Notes: generated by a model from the letters alone, not told the origin. A stretch of DNA of 64,000 bases from Ilumatobacteraceae bacterium (GCA_022843125.1 JALHOG010000001.1:70088-134087), one strand, 5' to 3'. Shown: positions 1 through 9,181, counted from the first letter of the stretch. Made by a program: numbers and translations.

Positions 1-153
1 CTGGGCGCCGGTGACACGTTCCGCGGCCCCGCGATCGTCGAGGAGCGCGAGACCACCGTGGTCATCCGGCCCGGCTGGGACGTCGAGGTCGCGACCGACG
101 GCAGCCTCGTCGCCTCGCGCCAGGCAGCAATGTCGACAGGAGCCACGTCATGA
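1..153 (+). CDS. hyuA: Hydantoinase/oxoprolinase subunit A, C-terminal end (partial)
   Basis: Only the last 50 codons are present; the gene starts before the window. The visible reading frame runs from base 1 to a TGA at 151-153 and contains GPAIVEE followed by a VVIRPGW segment. This is the characteristic C-terminal beta-rich end of the HyuA/OplaH family, the ATP-binding half of ATP-dependent hydantoinases, 5-oxoprolinase and related carboxylases. Its stop overlaps the start of the HyuB gene by four bases (ATGA), as expected for two subunits of one enzyme made in equal amounts. The substrate cannot be read from this fragment. Confidence 0.8.
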   Translation: MGAGDTFRGPAIVEERETTVVIRPGWDVEVATDGSLVASRQAAMSTGATS

Positions 154-1733
154 GCATCGCCGAACAGCCCACCCGTACGTTCGATCCCGTCGAGCTGGAG
201 ATTCTCTGGCAGTCGTTGATCTCGACCGTCAACGAGCAGGCCCGTGCGCTCCAGCGCGCCGCGTTCAGCCCGATCGTCCGGGAGGCGGGCGACCTCGCCA
301 ATGCCGTGTTCGACCGGCGCGGCCGCATGGTCGCGCAGGCCGTCACCGGCACGCCAGGCCACATCAACAGCCTGGCGATCGGCGCGTCGAGCATGCTCGA
401 CGAGTACCCGATCGAGGACCTCGAGCCGGGCGACGTGCTGATCACGAACGACCCGTACAAGACGGCGGGCCAGCTGCTCGACGTCACGGTGCTCGTCCCG
501 GCGTGGCGCGACGGCAAGGTCATCGCGCTGTTCGGCTCGACGATCCACCACACCGACGTCGGTGGTTACGGCATCGGCGCCGGTGGTCGCGACTGCTTCG
601 AGGAGGGCCTGTGGATCCCGATCTGCAAACTGATGAAGCGCGGCGAGCGCAACGAGGACGTCTGGAAGTTCATCCTCTCCAACGTGCGCCAGCCCGACCA
701 CATGGCCGGCGACCTGCACGCACAGATGGCGTCGGGCGAGGTCGGCGCGCAGCGCCTCACCGCGCTGTGCAACCAGCACGGTCTCGACGACATCGAGGCC
801 CTCGCCGACGAGATCATCAGCCGCAGTGAGGCCGCCACACGGGCCAGCATCAAGGCGCTCCCGGCCGGCCGGTACGACGCGTCGGCGGTGCTCGACCTCG
901 CCGACGGCAGCATCATCGACATCGTCTGCTCGATCCAGGTCGACCCCGAGGTCGGTGAGATCACCGTCGACTACGCCGGCACCTCGCCGGCGAGCCCGTG
1001 GGGCATCAACGTGGTGAAGAACTACACCCACGCGTACACCACGTTCGCGGTGCGCAGCGTCCTCAACCCCGACATCCCGAACAACCACGGCAGCCTGGCG
1101 CCGATCAGGGTCGAGGCACCCGTGGGGTCGATCGTCAACGCCGTGCGGCCGCAGCCGGGCACCGCCCGTCACGTCGTCGGCATGTTCCTGCCGAACGCGC
1201 TGCTCAAGGCGCTCGCCCAGATCGCCCCCGATCAGGCGATGGCCGAGGGCTCGGGTGCCGTGTGGACCATGCAGGTCAACGGCGCCCACGACGACGGCAG
1301 CCCGTTCATCACGGCGATGTTCACCTACGCAGGAGGCGTGGGGGCCAGGGCCGGCAAGCCGGGGCTCGACGCCTGCTCGTACCCCACCGGCGTCGCGGCC
1401 GTGCCGATCGAGGTGGTCGAGGCATCGGCACCGATCCGGTTCCGCCGCAAGGAGCTCCGCCCCGGATCCGGTGGACGAGGCCGCCAGACCGGTGGCCTCG
1501 GCCAGACGATCGAGTTCTCGGTCGACACCACGCGTCCGTGGCAGCTCAACGCCGTCACCAGCCGGCTCTCGCACGCCCCCAAGGGCATCTTCGGTGGCGA
1601 GTCCGGTGAGGCCGGCACCTTCAGCATCAACGGCGAACGCGTCACCACCCAGGCTCGCGTCACCCTGCAGCCCGACGATGTCGTGCGGCTCGACCTGCCG
1701 GGCGGCGGCGGGTACGGCGCCGTCGACGCGTGA
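150..1733 (+). CDS. hyuB: Hydantoinase B/oxoprolinase family protein
   Basis: A 527-residue protein of the Hydantoinase_B family, which pairs with HyuA to open hydantoin, N-methylhydantoin or 5-oxoproline rings, or in some relatives to carboxylate ketones. Typical family landmarks are DPVELEILW near the N terminus, the conserved AFSPIVREAGDLANAVFD block at residues 38-55, TPGHIN at 68-73 and the glycine-rich GGGGYG close to the C terminus. Length is normal and the protein looks complete. The ATG overlaps the HyuA stop. A Rieske oxygenase follows 52 nt downstream, so ring oxidation and ring opening may belong to one pathway. Which cyclic amide is used is not shown by sequence. Confidence 0.9.
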   Translation: MSIAEQPTRTFDPVELEILWQSLISTVNEQARALQRAAFSPIVREAGDLANAVFDRRGRMVAQAVTGTPGHINSLAIGASSMLDEYPIEDLEPGDVLITNDPYKTAGQLLDVTVLVPAWRDGKVIALFGSTIHHTDVGGYGIGAGGRDCFEEGLWIPICKLMKRGERNEDVWKFILSNVRQPDHMAGDLHAQMASGEVGAQRLTALCNQHGLDDIEALADEIISRSEAATRASIKALPAGRYDASAVLDLADGSIIDIVCSIQVDPEVGEITVDYAGTSPASPWGINVVKNYTHAYTTFAVRSVLNPDIPNNHGSLAPIRVEAPVGSIVNAVRPQPGTARHVVGMFLPNALLKALAQIAPDQAMAEGSGAVWTMQVNGAHDDGSPFITAMFTYAGGVGARAGKPGLDACSYPTGVAAVPIEVVEASAPIRFRRKELRPGSGGRGRQTGGLGQTIEFSVDTTRPWQLNAVTSRLSHAPKGIFGGESGEAGTFSINGERVTTQARVTLQPDDVVRLDLPGGGGYGAVDA

Positions 1734-1785
1734 GCGGTCGCAGCCCGCATCCCCACACCGCAGCCCCGACGAGACCGGAGTCCCC

Positions 1786-2976
1786 ATGACGATCCTGACC
1801 GACGAACTCCTCGCATCGCTCGCCGCGTCGACCGACGACGTCGCCCGCGCCGCCACGCTGCCGTCCGAGCTGTACACCAGCAACGAGTTCCTCCGTTTCG
1901 AGCACGAGGCACTGTTCGCGCGCGAGTGGCTGTGCGTCGGGCGCGCCTCGCGCATCCCGAACCCGGGCGACTGGTTCACCGTCACCATCGCCGACGAGCC
2001 GCTGATCGTCGTGCGCGACAAGCCTGGCCCCGACGGCACGGCTGGCGTCAACTGCCTGTCCGCCGTGTGCCAGCACCGGGCGATGACCGTCTGCTCCGGG
2101 CAGGGCAACGACACCACCTTCAAGTGCCCGTACCACCACTGGATCTACGGCCTCGACGGGCGCCTCCTCGGCGCGCCGGCGATGGAGCGCACCGAGGGCT
2201 TCGAGAAGAAGGACTTCCCGCTGCCGTCGATGCGGGTCGAGCAGTGGCAGGGCTTCATCTTCGTGAACATGGACCCTGACGCGAAGCCGCTCGCCCCCAC
2301 GCTCACCGACTACGAGCCGTACCTCGACAACTACGACCTCGCCAACGCGGTCTGCCCCGGCACGTTCACGCTCACCGACATGCCGTGGAACTGGAAGGTG
2401 ATGTTCGAGAACTTCAACGACGGCTACCACGCCAACCGGCTGCACCAGTTCGTCCAGGACTTCTGCCCGAGCAACATGAGCGAGTTCCCCGTGGCGTGGC
2501 GCGACGACAGCAACGTGATCTTCCGGCGCGCCGGCTACACCCACATGGACGGCGGTTTCAACGCAACCCATCGCGTGATCATGCCGGTGTTCCCCGACCT
2601 CACCGACGAGCAGCGCACCTACTCGACGTTCGCGCTCGTGCCGCCCACGCTGTGCTTCGGCACCGCGCCCGACCAGTGCTTCTTCTTCCTGGTCCGCCCG
2701 AAGACGGCGAACACGATCGACGTCGAGATCGGCTACCTGTTCCATCCCTCCGCGCTCGACGACCCGCTGTTCGAGCAGAAGTTGATCCTGTCCGACGCCG
2801 GTGTCCAGGTGTTCGTCCAGCAGGATCAGGACGCCACCACGAAGGTGCAGGTGGGGTTGCGTTCGCGCTTCGCGCCGCGCGGCCGGTACTCGTGGCAGGA
2901 GGAGAGCCACGTCAATTTCAACCGCTGGCTGGTCCAGCGGTACCGCTCGCACTGGGGTGCCGCGCTCAGCGCCTGA
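1786..2976 (+). CDS. Rieske non-heme iron oxygenase, alpha subunit
   Basis: A 396-residue aromatic-ring-hydroxylating-type oxygenase large subunit. The Rieske 2Fe-2S ligands are C95-x-H97 and C114-x2-H117 (CPYHHW). The mononuclear iron site is the FNDGYHANRLH block, with bridging D212 and iron ligands H215 and H220. The electron-donating reductase and any beta subunit are not nearby. The ATG at 1786 follows CCGGAG, and translation from it gives the usual N-terminal helix before the Rieske domain. A perfect 13-bp hairpin follows the stop, so it is probably the last gene of the hyuA-hyuB-oxygenase unit. The family hydroxylates or demethylates aromatic rings and methylated amines; the substrate here is unknown, but N-heterocycle oxidation is plausible beside a hydantoinase. 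Confidence 0.88.
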   Translation: MTILTDELLASLAASTDDVARAATLPSELYTSNEFLRFEHEALFAREWLCVGRASRIPNPGDWFTVTIADEPLIVVRDKPGPDGTAGVNCLSAVCQHRAMTVCSGQGNDTTFKCPYHHWIYGLDGRLLGAPAMERTEGFEKKDFPLPSMRVEQWQGFIFVNMDPDAKPLAPTLTDYEPYLDNYDLANAVCPGTFTLTDMPWNWKVMFENFNDGYHANRLHQFVQDFCPSNMSEFPVAWRDDSNVIFRRAGYTHMDGGFNATHRVIMPVFPDLTDEQRTYSTFALVPPTLCFGTAPDQCFFFLVRPKTANTIDVEIGYLFHPSALDDPLFEQKLILSDAGVQVFVQQDQDATTKVQVGLRSRFAPRGRYSWQEESHVNFNRWLVQRYRSHWGAALSA

Positions 2977-2995
2977 CCCAGTTGCACACGTCGTG

Positions 2996-3036
2996 CCCAC
3001 GGCGTGCCGCGTTCCCGCGCGCGGGCACGCCGTGGG
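2996..3036 (+). terminator. Hairpin after the hydantoinase/Rieske unit
   Basis: The arms CCCACGGCGTGCC (2996-3008) and GGCACGCCGTGGG (3024-3036) are perfectly complementary, giving a 13-bp GC-rich stem with a 15-nt loop 19 nt after the stop codon. There is no T-run, which is common for actinobacterial terminators. It separates the first operon from the importer operon. Confidence 0.65.
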
Positions 3037-3107
3037 CCGAATCACGGTGTGATGAACGGATTGTGAGCAGTCCGTTTCGGACGCCGATCGAGCCAGATCG
3101 ACCAGCT

Positions 3108-3120
3108 ATGGTCAGACCAT
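3108..3120. promoter_or_regulatory. GntR/FadR-type operator palindrome before the importer
   Basis: ATGGTCAGACCAT is a perfect palindrome around its central base, matching the TGGTNNGACCA style of sites bound by FadR-subfamily GntR repressors (known for PdhR, LldR and relatives). It lies 40 nt before the importer start codon and overlaps a possible -10 element TATGGT (3107-3112), where bound repressor would block transcription. The same palindrome with one central change occurs at 16419-16437. Shorter inverted repeats GTCCG/CGGAC flank it at 3070-3082 and 3123-3137. Confidence 0.65.
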
Positions 3121-3160
3121 CAGTCCGAACACCGGACGACCGACAAGGGGGATACCAGGA

Positions 3161-4387
3161 ATGAACACTCGACCCACCACGACGCCGGTCCGCCGGCGCA
3201 TGTTGGCCGGTGTCGCGGCGCTGACCCTCGTGCTCGCCGCCTGCGGCAGCGACACCGAGGAGTCCGACGGCACCGAGCCCGCCGCCACCGACGCGACCGA
3301 CGCTCCCGCGGCAACCGATGCGCCGGCAGCGACCGACGCACCCGCCGCCACCGATGCACCCGAGCCCACCGAGGCACCCGAGCCCACCGAGCCCCCCGCG
3401 ACCGTTCCGGTCAGCGCGCTCGACACGAACGGTGACGGCGAGGTCGTGATCGGCATCGCGGCCGCCGGCCCTGCCGACGACGGCGCCTACTACCAGGCGG
3501 TCGTCGATGCGGCGATCGAGATCTCGACCGACAACGGGTTCGCCGAGCCGATCGTGTTCGACAACATCCAGGCCGCCGACGCCGCCACCGCCATCGGCGA
3601 CCTCGCCCAGCAGAACGTCGACGTGATCATCGTCGGTGCCTCCGAGATCGCCGAGCCGCTGCCGCAGCTGATCGCCGAGTACCCGGACATCTTCTGGTAC
3701 TGCAACTGCGGCGCCGGCTTCCCCGAGGATCCGGGTCTCGCCCAGAGCCTCGACGACGGCGGCGAGATCGGCTTCACCGCCGGCTACGCCACGGGCCTCG
3801 AGCTGCAGGAGGCAGGTGGCGATTCGGCCGTGTTCATCGGTTGCTGCGACCTCGGCTTCGAGAAGCAGGCGTACCTCGCGTTCGAGCTCGGTCTGCAGAC
3901 CGTCGACCCTGCGTTCACCGTGACCTACGTGCCGACCGGCGATTTCCCGTTCGACTTCGACAACACGGCCAACGCGGCGGCAGCACTCCAGACGGCCGTC
4001 GACGGTGGTGTCGACGCAGTGTTCCCGTACCTCGGCGGCGCCCACCGCCCGACGGTGCAGGCCGCCAACGAAGCGGGCGTCATCACGATGAGCGCCGGTG
4101 CGTCGAACGTCTGCGCCGCAGAAGAGGAACTCAGCTACAACATCGCCGTGCGCTTCGACGGCGGTGACTATGTGAGGGCCGTCATGGAGGAGATCGTCGA
4201 GGGCACGTTCACCGAGGGCACCGTCAAGGTGTTCAAGGTCGGGGTCGATCCGGAGCCGGGCGCCGTCATCTGCGAGGCCACCGCCGAGCAGCAGGCTGCG
4301 ATGGACGACATCTACACCCGCATCGCCGGCGGTGAGTTCGCCGCCCAGTTCGGCGAGATCGCCGGCATCGCATTCTCCGGCGGCTGA
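3161..4387 (+). CDS. BMP-family ABC transporter substrate-binding lipoprotein
   Basis: A 408-residue lipoprotein. The N terminus carries a signal peptide ending in the lipobox LAAC (C28), followed by a disordered linker of ATDAP-type repeats (residues 43-81) and then the Bmp/PnrA domain starting at GEVVIGIA. BMP proteins bind nucleosides (purine nucleosides in PnrA) for ABC import. It is the first gene of an importer set: binding protein, double ATPase and two permeases, all on the plus strand. An AAGGGGG stretch and AGGA precede the ATG. A second, differently built importer lies at 48614-54045. The nearby nucleoside hydrolase and deaminase-like enzymes fit a nucleoside or related heterocycle as cargo, but specificity is inferred. 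Confidence 0.88.
   Translation: MNTRPTTTPVRRRMLAGVAALTLVLAACGSDTEESDGTEPAATDATDAPAATDAPAATDAPAATDAPEPTEAPEPTEPPATVPVSALDTNGDGEVVIGIAAAGPADDGAYYQAVVDAAIEISTDNGFAEPIVFDNIQAADAATAIGDLAQQNVDVIIVGASEIAEPLPQLIAEYPDIFWYCNCGAGFPEDPGLAQSLDDGGEIGFTAGYATGLELQEAGGDSAVFIGCCDLGFEKQAYLAFELGLQTVDPAFTVTYVPTGDFPFDFDNTANAAAALQTAVDGGVDAVFPYLGGAHRPTVQAANEAGVITMSAGASNVCAAEEELSYNIAVRFDGGDYVRAVMEEIVEGTFTEGTVKVFKVGVDPEPGAVICEATAEQQAAMDDIYTRIAGGEFAAQFGEIAGIAFSGG
3287..3403 (+). repeat. ATDAP/EPTEAP repeat-encoding linker
   Basis: Imperfect in-frame repeats encode TDAPAA-type units followed by EPTEAP units, joining the lipidated cysteine to the binding domain. The unit number differs from the equivalent linker in the second BMP protein (53830-53955), suggesting repeat expansion and contraction. 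Confidence 0.75.
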
Positions 4388-4408
4388 CCCGCTACCGCCC
4401 GAGTCGCC

Positions 4409-5992
4409 TTGACCCAGCACGACACCATCGCCGGCGGGGACGCCACGTCCCCGCCGGCGATCGAACTGATCGGGATCACCAAGCGCTACGGCGCTGTCGT
4501 CGCGTGCGACGACGTACACCTCGCGATCCGCCCAGGTCGCATCCACGGCATCCTCGGGGAGAACGGCGCCGGCAAGTCGACGCTCATGAAGGTGTTGATC
4601 GGCCTTGTCATCCCCGACGCCGGTGAGGTACGCCGGCACGGCACCGCGATCCGCATCAACGACCCGGTCGCCGCTGCCGAACACGGCATCGGCATGGTCC
4701 ACCAGCACTTCTCGCTCGTCGAGCCGCTCACGGTGTGGGAGAACGTCGCCCTCGGCGATGTCGGCCGGCTCGACCCCCGACGCGTCCGGGCGCGGGTGGG
4801 TGAGATCAGCGAGCAGTACGGCCTCGAGATCGACCCCGACGATCGAATCAGCGACCTGCCCGCCGGGATGCGGCAGCGGGTCGAGATCATCAAGTGCCTC
4901 CGCCGTGACCCGGAAGTGCTGGTGTTCGACGAGCCGACATCGGTGCTGTCACCGGCCGAGTCCGAGTTCTTGTTCAACGCGCTGCGCACCGTCGTGGAGC
5001 GTGACGGCAAGGCGGTCGCCCTCGTCAGCCATCGCCTCGGCGAGGTGATGGCCGCCACCGACGAGATCACGATCATGCGCGACGGCCGAGTTGTCGAGTC
5101 GTTGTCCACCGCCGAGGCCGATGCCCGATCGCTGGCCCGTGCGATGGTCGGTCGTGAGGTGAGCCTTCGTGGTGACGTAATCCAGACCGGGTCGGCAAGC
5201 GATCACGTCCATCGCGACCGCACCGCCGAGGTGCCGGTCCTCCGCATCACCGACGCATCGGCCCGTGGTCGCGACGGGCGCGTGCTCCTCGACCGGCTCA
5301 GCGTCGACGTTCACGCCGGCGAGATCGTCGGCCTCGCCGGCGTCGAAGGCAACGGCCAGCGCGCCCTCGGTGACGTGCTGTCGAGTCTCCTCGCCCTCGA
5401 CTCGGGCCGCGTCGAGGTCGAGTCACGGGAGATCCCGACGGGTCGCGCCGGAGCGATGGCGCGAGCCGGTGTCGCGATCGTCCCGGAGGACCGTCACCAC
5501 TCGGGCTGTGTGCTCGACTTCAGCGTCGCCGAGAACATGTTCATCGCCGATCCCGAACGGGTCGCCCGGCGCGGACTCATGGACCGCGGCGAGATGGCGC
5601 GCCGAGCCGAGGCGCTCATCGACCGGTTCGACATCAGCTGTGCCGGACCAGACGCCCCGATGTGGTCGCTGTCGGGCGGCAATCAGCAGCGGGTGGTCAT
5701 GGCGCGAGAGCTGTCGCACGATCCGCGCGTGCTCGTCGCCGCTCAGCCCACCCGCGGGCTCGACGTCGGCGCGATCGAGTACCTGTCCGAACAGCTCCGC
5801 GCAGCGGCGCGCGGCGGCGTCGGGATCCTCCTCATCTCGACCGAACTCGAGGAGATCCTCGACCTGTCCGACCGCATCGTCGTCATCGCCAACGGGCACA
5901 TCGTCGGTGAGATGATCAACGCCGACGTCGACCTCGAACGGATCGGGATGCTCATGACTGGCGCTGCCGCCGAGAGCGGGGTGCCCTCGTGA
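4409..5992 (+). CDS. Double-NBD ABC transporter ATPase, nucleoside importer type
   Basis: A 527-residue protein with two nucleotide-binding domains in tandem. The first has Walker A GENGAGKST (residues 50-58), Q-loop MVHQHF, the family-typical signature LPAGMRQRVE and Walker B VFDEPT. The second has the usual degenerate P-loop GVEGNGQ and a canonical signature LSGGNQQRV. This architecture belongs to the sugar/nucleoside importer class (RbsA-, YufO-, RnsB-like). The start is TTG at 4409; no ATG or GTG lies between the previous stop and the conserved AIELIGITKRYG, so TTG is the best choice. It overlaps the first permease gene by four bases. Confidence 0.88.
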   Translation: MTQHDTIAGGDATSPPAIELIGITKRYGAVVACDDVHLAIRPGRIHGILGENGAGKSTLMKVLIGLVIPDAGEVRRHGTAIRINDPVAAAEHGIGMVHQHFSLVEPLTVWENVALGDVGRLDPRRVRARVGEISEQYGLEIDPDDRISDLPAGMRQRVEIIKCLRRDPEVLVFDEPTSVLSPAESEFLFNALRTVVERDGKAVALVSHRLGEVMAATDEITIMRDGRVVESLSTAEADARSLARAMVGREVSLRGDVIQTGSASDHVHRDRTAEVPVLRITDASARGRDGRVLLDRLSVDVHAGEIVGLAGVEGNGQRALGDVLSSLLALDSGRVEVESREIPTGRAGAMARAGVAIVPEDRHHSGCVLDFSVAENMFIADPERVARRGLMDRGEMARRAEALIDRFDISCAGPDAPMWSLSGGNQQRVVMARELSHDPRVLVAAQPTRGLDVGAIEYLSEQLRAAARGGVGILLISTELEEILDLSDRIVVIANGHIVGEMINADVDLERIGMLMTGAAAESGVPS

Positions 5993-7146
5993 GCGACCTC
6001 GGGACCACCTCGACCACCATCGACGAGGAGCGCGCCGAGGTCGTCGCGCAGGCCCGCGAGCGGTCACGCCGCGGCGTCACCGTCGAGGTGATCGGGCTGT
6101 ACGTCATCTGCATCTCGATCGCGCTCGCGCTCGCCGCGATCCTGGTCGCAGTCACGGGCGGGTCCTGGACCGCCGTGTACACAGCGATGCTCGATGGCAG
6201 CATCATCAACTCGGGACGTATCGGCCTCACCATCGGCGTCGCCACGCCGATCCTGCTCGTCTCGCTCGGCACGATCGTCAACGGGCGCGCCGGCCTGGTC
6301 AACATCGGTCAGGAGGGCCAGTTGGTGATGGGCGCGTGCTTCGCCGCCTTCGCTGCGGCTCGGCTCGACGGGCCCGGCCCGTTCGTCCTCGTCGTCGCGA
6401 TGCTGATCGGCGTGGTCGGCGGTGCCCTGTGGGCCGGCATCGCAGGCGTGCTGCGGTACTGGCGCAACGTGCCCGAGGTGCTCAGCACGCTGCTGCTCAC
6501 CACGGTGGCGGCCAACCTGATGGGCTGGGGGTTGCGCAAGGAATGGCTGCTGCTCGCCCCGGCGTCGGGGCGCGCCAACCGCAACCAGGTGAGCGAACCG
6601 TTGCCCGACGACACCCGCATCCCCCGTGTCACCTGGTTCGGCAACGAGTTCCCGATCTCGGCGATCGTCGCCGTGCTGCTCGCGATCGTGCTCGCCGTGG
6701 TGCTCGGTCGTTCGATCATCGGGTTCCGCCTGCGCATGCTCGGCACCAACCCTGGCACCGCGATGCGAGCGGGCGTCGCGGAGCGGCGATACGGCGTCGC
6801 GGCGATGCTCGTGTCGGGCGGCTTCGCCGGGCTCGCCGGCGGGTTCATGCTCGCCGGCGGTGACTTCGGCAACTATCAGCTGGTCGCCAACTTCGGCGCC
6901 GGCATCGGATTCGCCGGGTTGCTCGCCGCGCTCGTTGCTCGCCAGCGCGTCCTGATCGTGATCTTCGTCGCGTTCGTGTTCGGCGGTTTGCGCACGGGCT
7001 CCGGCTTCTTGCGCGCGACGGGCGTGTCGGGCCGCATCGCCGATGTGGTGCAGGGCCTCCTGGTGCTCGCGCTGCTGTTGCCACCGGCGATCTTGTACGT
7101 CCGTGAGCGCCGCCGTGCGCTCGCCGCAACGAGCGCACGGGTCTGA
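5989..7146 (+). CDS. Nucleoside-type ABC transporter permease 1
   Basis: A 385-residue inner-membrane permease of the BPD_transp_2 family (YufP/RnsC-like). About nine to ten hydrophobic segments are visible; the VNIGQEGQLVMGACFAAF block is the hallmark of this permease class. Its GTG start overlaps the ATPase stop (GTGA). It should pair with the permease encoded eight bases downstream to form the heterodimeric channel of the importer. The counterpart in the second importer is the gene at 50008-51117. Confidence 0.86.
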   Translation: MSDLGTTSTTIDEERAEVVAQARERSRRGVTVEVIGLYVICISIALALAAILVAVTGGSWTAVYTAMLDGSIINSGRIGLTIGVATPILLVSLGTIVNGRAGLVNIGQEGQLVMGACFAAFAAARLDGPGPFVLVVAMLIGVVGGALWAGIAGVLRYWRNVPEVLSTLLLTTVAANLMGWGLRKEWLLLAPASGRANRNQVSEPLPDDTRIPRVTWFGNEFPISAIVAVLLAIVLAVVLGRSIIGFRLRMLGTNPGTAMRAGVAERRYGVAAMLVSGGFAGLAGGFMLAGGDFGNYQLVANFGAGIGFAGLLAALVARQRVLIVIFVAFVFGGLRTGSGFLRATGVSGRIADVVQGLLVLALLLPPAILYVRERRRALAATSARV

Positions 7147-7154
7147 GGATCGTC

Positions 7155-8093
7155 ATGGGAGATTTCTTCAACGCACTCGGCGACATCGCCACCAACGAGA
7201 GCGCGTATCGCAACGCGATCATCGCTGCGGTGGTGCTGATGCTCGCAGCCTCGGGCGAGCTCGTCGCCGAGAAGGCCGGCACGATCAACATCTCGCTCGA
7301 GGGCATGATCCTGGGAGGCGCGTTCGCCGCCGCTATCGGCCAGCACGCGTTCGGCTCGGTGTGGGTCGGGCTGCTGTTCGCGATGCTCGCCGGCATCGTG
7401 GTGGCCTGGGTCCAGGCGAACATGAGCCACCGCTTGCCCGCCGACCAGTTCGTGGTCGGGCTCGTGCTGAACGTTCTGGTGCTCGGTGTGGTCGGCTTCC
7501 TCGCGAGCGAGATCGAGCCCGAGACCAACATCGTCGGCCGGGTGCGGATCCCGCTCCTGGCCGACATCCCGCTGTTCGGCCCGGCTCTGTTCGACCAGCC
7601 GTGGGTGCTGTACCTCGTCTACCCGGTGGTGCCGTTCGTGTGGTGGTTGGTCTACCGCACGCGATGGGGCCTCGAGGTGCGAGCGGTCGGTGAAGACCCG
7701 AACGCGGCCGACGTCTCCGGTCTGCACGTCAACAAGCTGCGCCGGCAGACGATCTACCTCGCCGGTCTCACCGCCGGTCTGGCGGGCGGCTACTTCCTGT
7801 TCGCCCGTGCCGGCCAGTTCGAGGACTCGCTCGTGGGCGGGCGTGGCTACATCGCGATCGCTGCCGTCATCTTCGGCGGCTGGACGATGAAGGGCACGGT
7901 CGGCGGCTGCATCCTGTTCGGGCTGGTCGGCTCGTTCGTGCTCACCATCCCGTCGCTCGGCTACGAGTCGGTCGATCCGGCGTTCCTCGCGATGGCACCG
8001 AACGTCGTCACGATCCTCGCGATGGCGTTCTTCGCCACCCGCGTCCGCCAACCGTCGGCGCTGGCCCGCCCGTTCCTGCGCGGCCTCAAGTAG
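7155..8093 (+). CDS. Nucleoside-type ABC transporter permease 2
   Basis: A 312-residue inner-membrane permease (YufQ/RnsD-like), with the signature GTINISLEGMILGG near residue 40 and the late FEDSLVGGRGYIAIAAVIFGGW region typical of the second permease. It is the partner of the preceding permease. It is about 150 residues shorter than its counterpart at 48614-50011, which has an extra C-terminal membrane extension. Its TAG stop lies inside the first unit of a 13-bp tandem repeat that runs to the ribosome-binding site of the next gene. Confidence 0.86.
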   Translation: MGDFFNALGDIATNESAYRNAIIAAVVLMLAASGELVAEKAGTINISLEGMILGGAFAAAIGQHAFGSVWVGLLFAMLAGIVVAWVQANMSHRLPADQFVVGLVLNVLVLGVVGFLASEIEPETNIVGRVRIPLLADIPLFGPALFDQPWVLYLVYPVVPFVWWLVYRTRWGLEVRAVGEDPNAADVSGLHVNKLRRQTIYLAGLTAGLAGGYFLFARAGQFEDSLVGGRGYIAIAAVIFGGWTMKGTVGGCILFGLVGSFVLTIPSLGYESVDPAFLAMAPNVVTILAMAFFATRVRQPSALARPFLRGLK

Positions 8094-8128
8094 TCGAGCG
8101 ACGTAGTCGAGCGAAGTAGACGAGCGAA
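8090..8128 (+). repeat. Three tandem 13-bp units spanning a stop codon
   Basis: GTAGTCGAGCGAC, GTAGTCGAGCGAA and GTAGACGAGCGAA follow each other without gaps. The first contains the TAG stop of the permease; the third runs into the GAAGGAG ribosome-binding site of the next gene. Only three units without spacers, so it is a tandem duplication and not a CRISPR array. Confidence 0.85.
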
Positions 8129-8137
8129 GGAGTCTCG

Positions 8138-9175
8138 ATGAAGGCAGTCCTGTACCGACAGACCGGCGGGCCCGAGGTGCTCGAGTACGTCGACGTCCCC
8201 GATCCCGAACCGGGTGCCGGCGACGTGATCGTGCGGGTCGAGGCGTGTGCGCTCAATCGGCTCGACGCGGTGCAGCGCAACGGCTGGTTCCAGATGCCCG
8301 GGTTCGAGTTCCCGCACATCGCCGGGATGGATGTGGCCGGCACCGTGGTCGCCGTCGGTGACGCCGTGACGTCGGTGGCGGTCGGCCAGCGCGTCGTGGT
8401 CGACCCGTCGCTCGCCGGGGTCGCGGACGATTCCCGCCTCGCAGGCATGGGCGACCTCTACGGCGAGCTCGGGATCATCGGCGCCACCGTCGCCGGTGGC
8501 TACGCCGAGTTGTGCCTGGCACCGGCCTCGCACGTGTACCCGGTGCCCGACGACATGCCGATCGAGCACGCCGCCACCTTCCCCACGTGCTACCTCACCG
8601 CCGCGCACGCCCTGTTCGACGTCGGCGGGCTGCAGGCCGGCGAGACGATCCTGATCCACGCTGCGGGCGCCGGCGTGTCGGTCGCGGCGATCCATCTCGC
8701 GAAGCATGCGGGGGCCACCGTGCTCGCCACGGCCGGGAGTGACGAGAAGTGCGAGCGGGCGCTCGCGCTCGGTGCCGACTACGTGTTGAACAACCGCACG
8801 GGCGATGTCGCCGGCTGGGCGCGCGGCGTCACCCAGGGCGCGGGTGTGCGGATGGTGTTCGACCATGTAGGCACGGCTCTGTTCGGGCCGTCGCTGTTCG
8901 CGATCGGCGTGAAGGGCCGGCTCGTCAACTGCGGCAACTCGTCGGGCGACTCGGCCGAGATCCCGTCGCTCGGGTACCTGTTCCACTCCGGGATCTCGAT
9001 CATCGGCTCCGACCCGTACCGGCCCGAGGAGTTCGGCCCGGTGTGGCAGACCTTCTGTGACGAACGGTTCCCCGTCGCGATCGACTCCGAGTTCGCGCTC
9101 GCCGATGCGGGAGCCGCTCAGGGCAAGATGCTCGCCAACGACGTCTTCGGCAAGATCATCCTGAAGCCGTCCTGA
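8138..9175 (+). CDS. MDR-superfamily NAD(P)-dependent oxidoreductase (quinone reductase-like)
   Basis: A 345-residue medium-chain dehydrogenase/reductase. The N-terminal GroES-like domain is present (HIAGMDVAGTVVAVGD) but lacks the cysteine cluster that holds structural zinc in alcohol dehydrogenases, so it is closer to quinone oxidoreductases. The Rossmann fold starts at ILIHAAGAGVS. Translation starts at ATG after GAAGGAG. It is 44 nt downstream of the importer permeases and probably shares their transcript. It likely reduces an enone or quinone-like intermediate; the actual substrate is not visible from sequence. Confidence 0.8.
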   Translation: MKAVLYRQTGGPEVLEYVDVPDPEPGAGDVIVRVEACALNRLDAVQRNGWFQMPGFEFPHIAGMDVAGTVVAVGDAVTSVAVGQRVVVDPSLAGVADDSRLAGMGDLYGELGIIGATVAGGYAELCLAPASHVYPVPDDMPIEHAATFPTCYLTAAHALFDVGGLQAGETILIHAAGAGVSVAAIHLAKHAGATVLATAGSDEKCERALALGADYVLNNRTGDVAGWARGVTQGAGVRMVFDHVGTALFGPSLFAIGVKGRLVNCGNSSGDSAEIPSLGYLFHSGISIIGSDPYRPEEFGPVWQTFCDERFPVAIDSEFALADAGAAQGKMLANDVFGKIILKPS

Positions 9176-9181
9176 TCGTCG

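Noticed and set aside
8090-8128. CRISPR-like or direct-repeat array
   Set aside because: Only three 13-bp units, adjacent and without spacers, spanning a stop codon and running into a ribosome-binding site.
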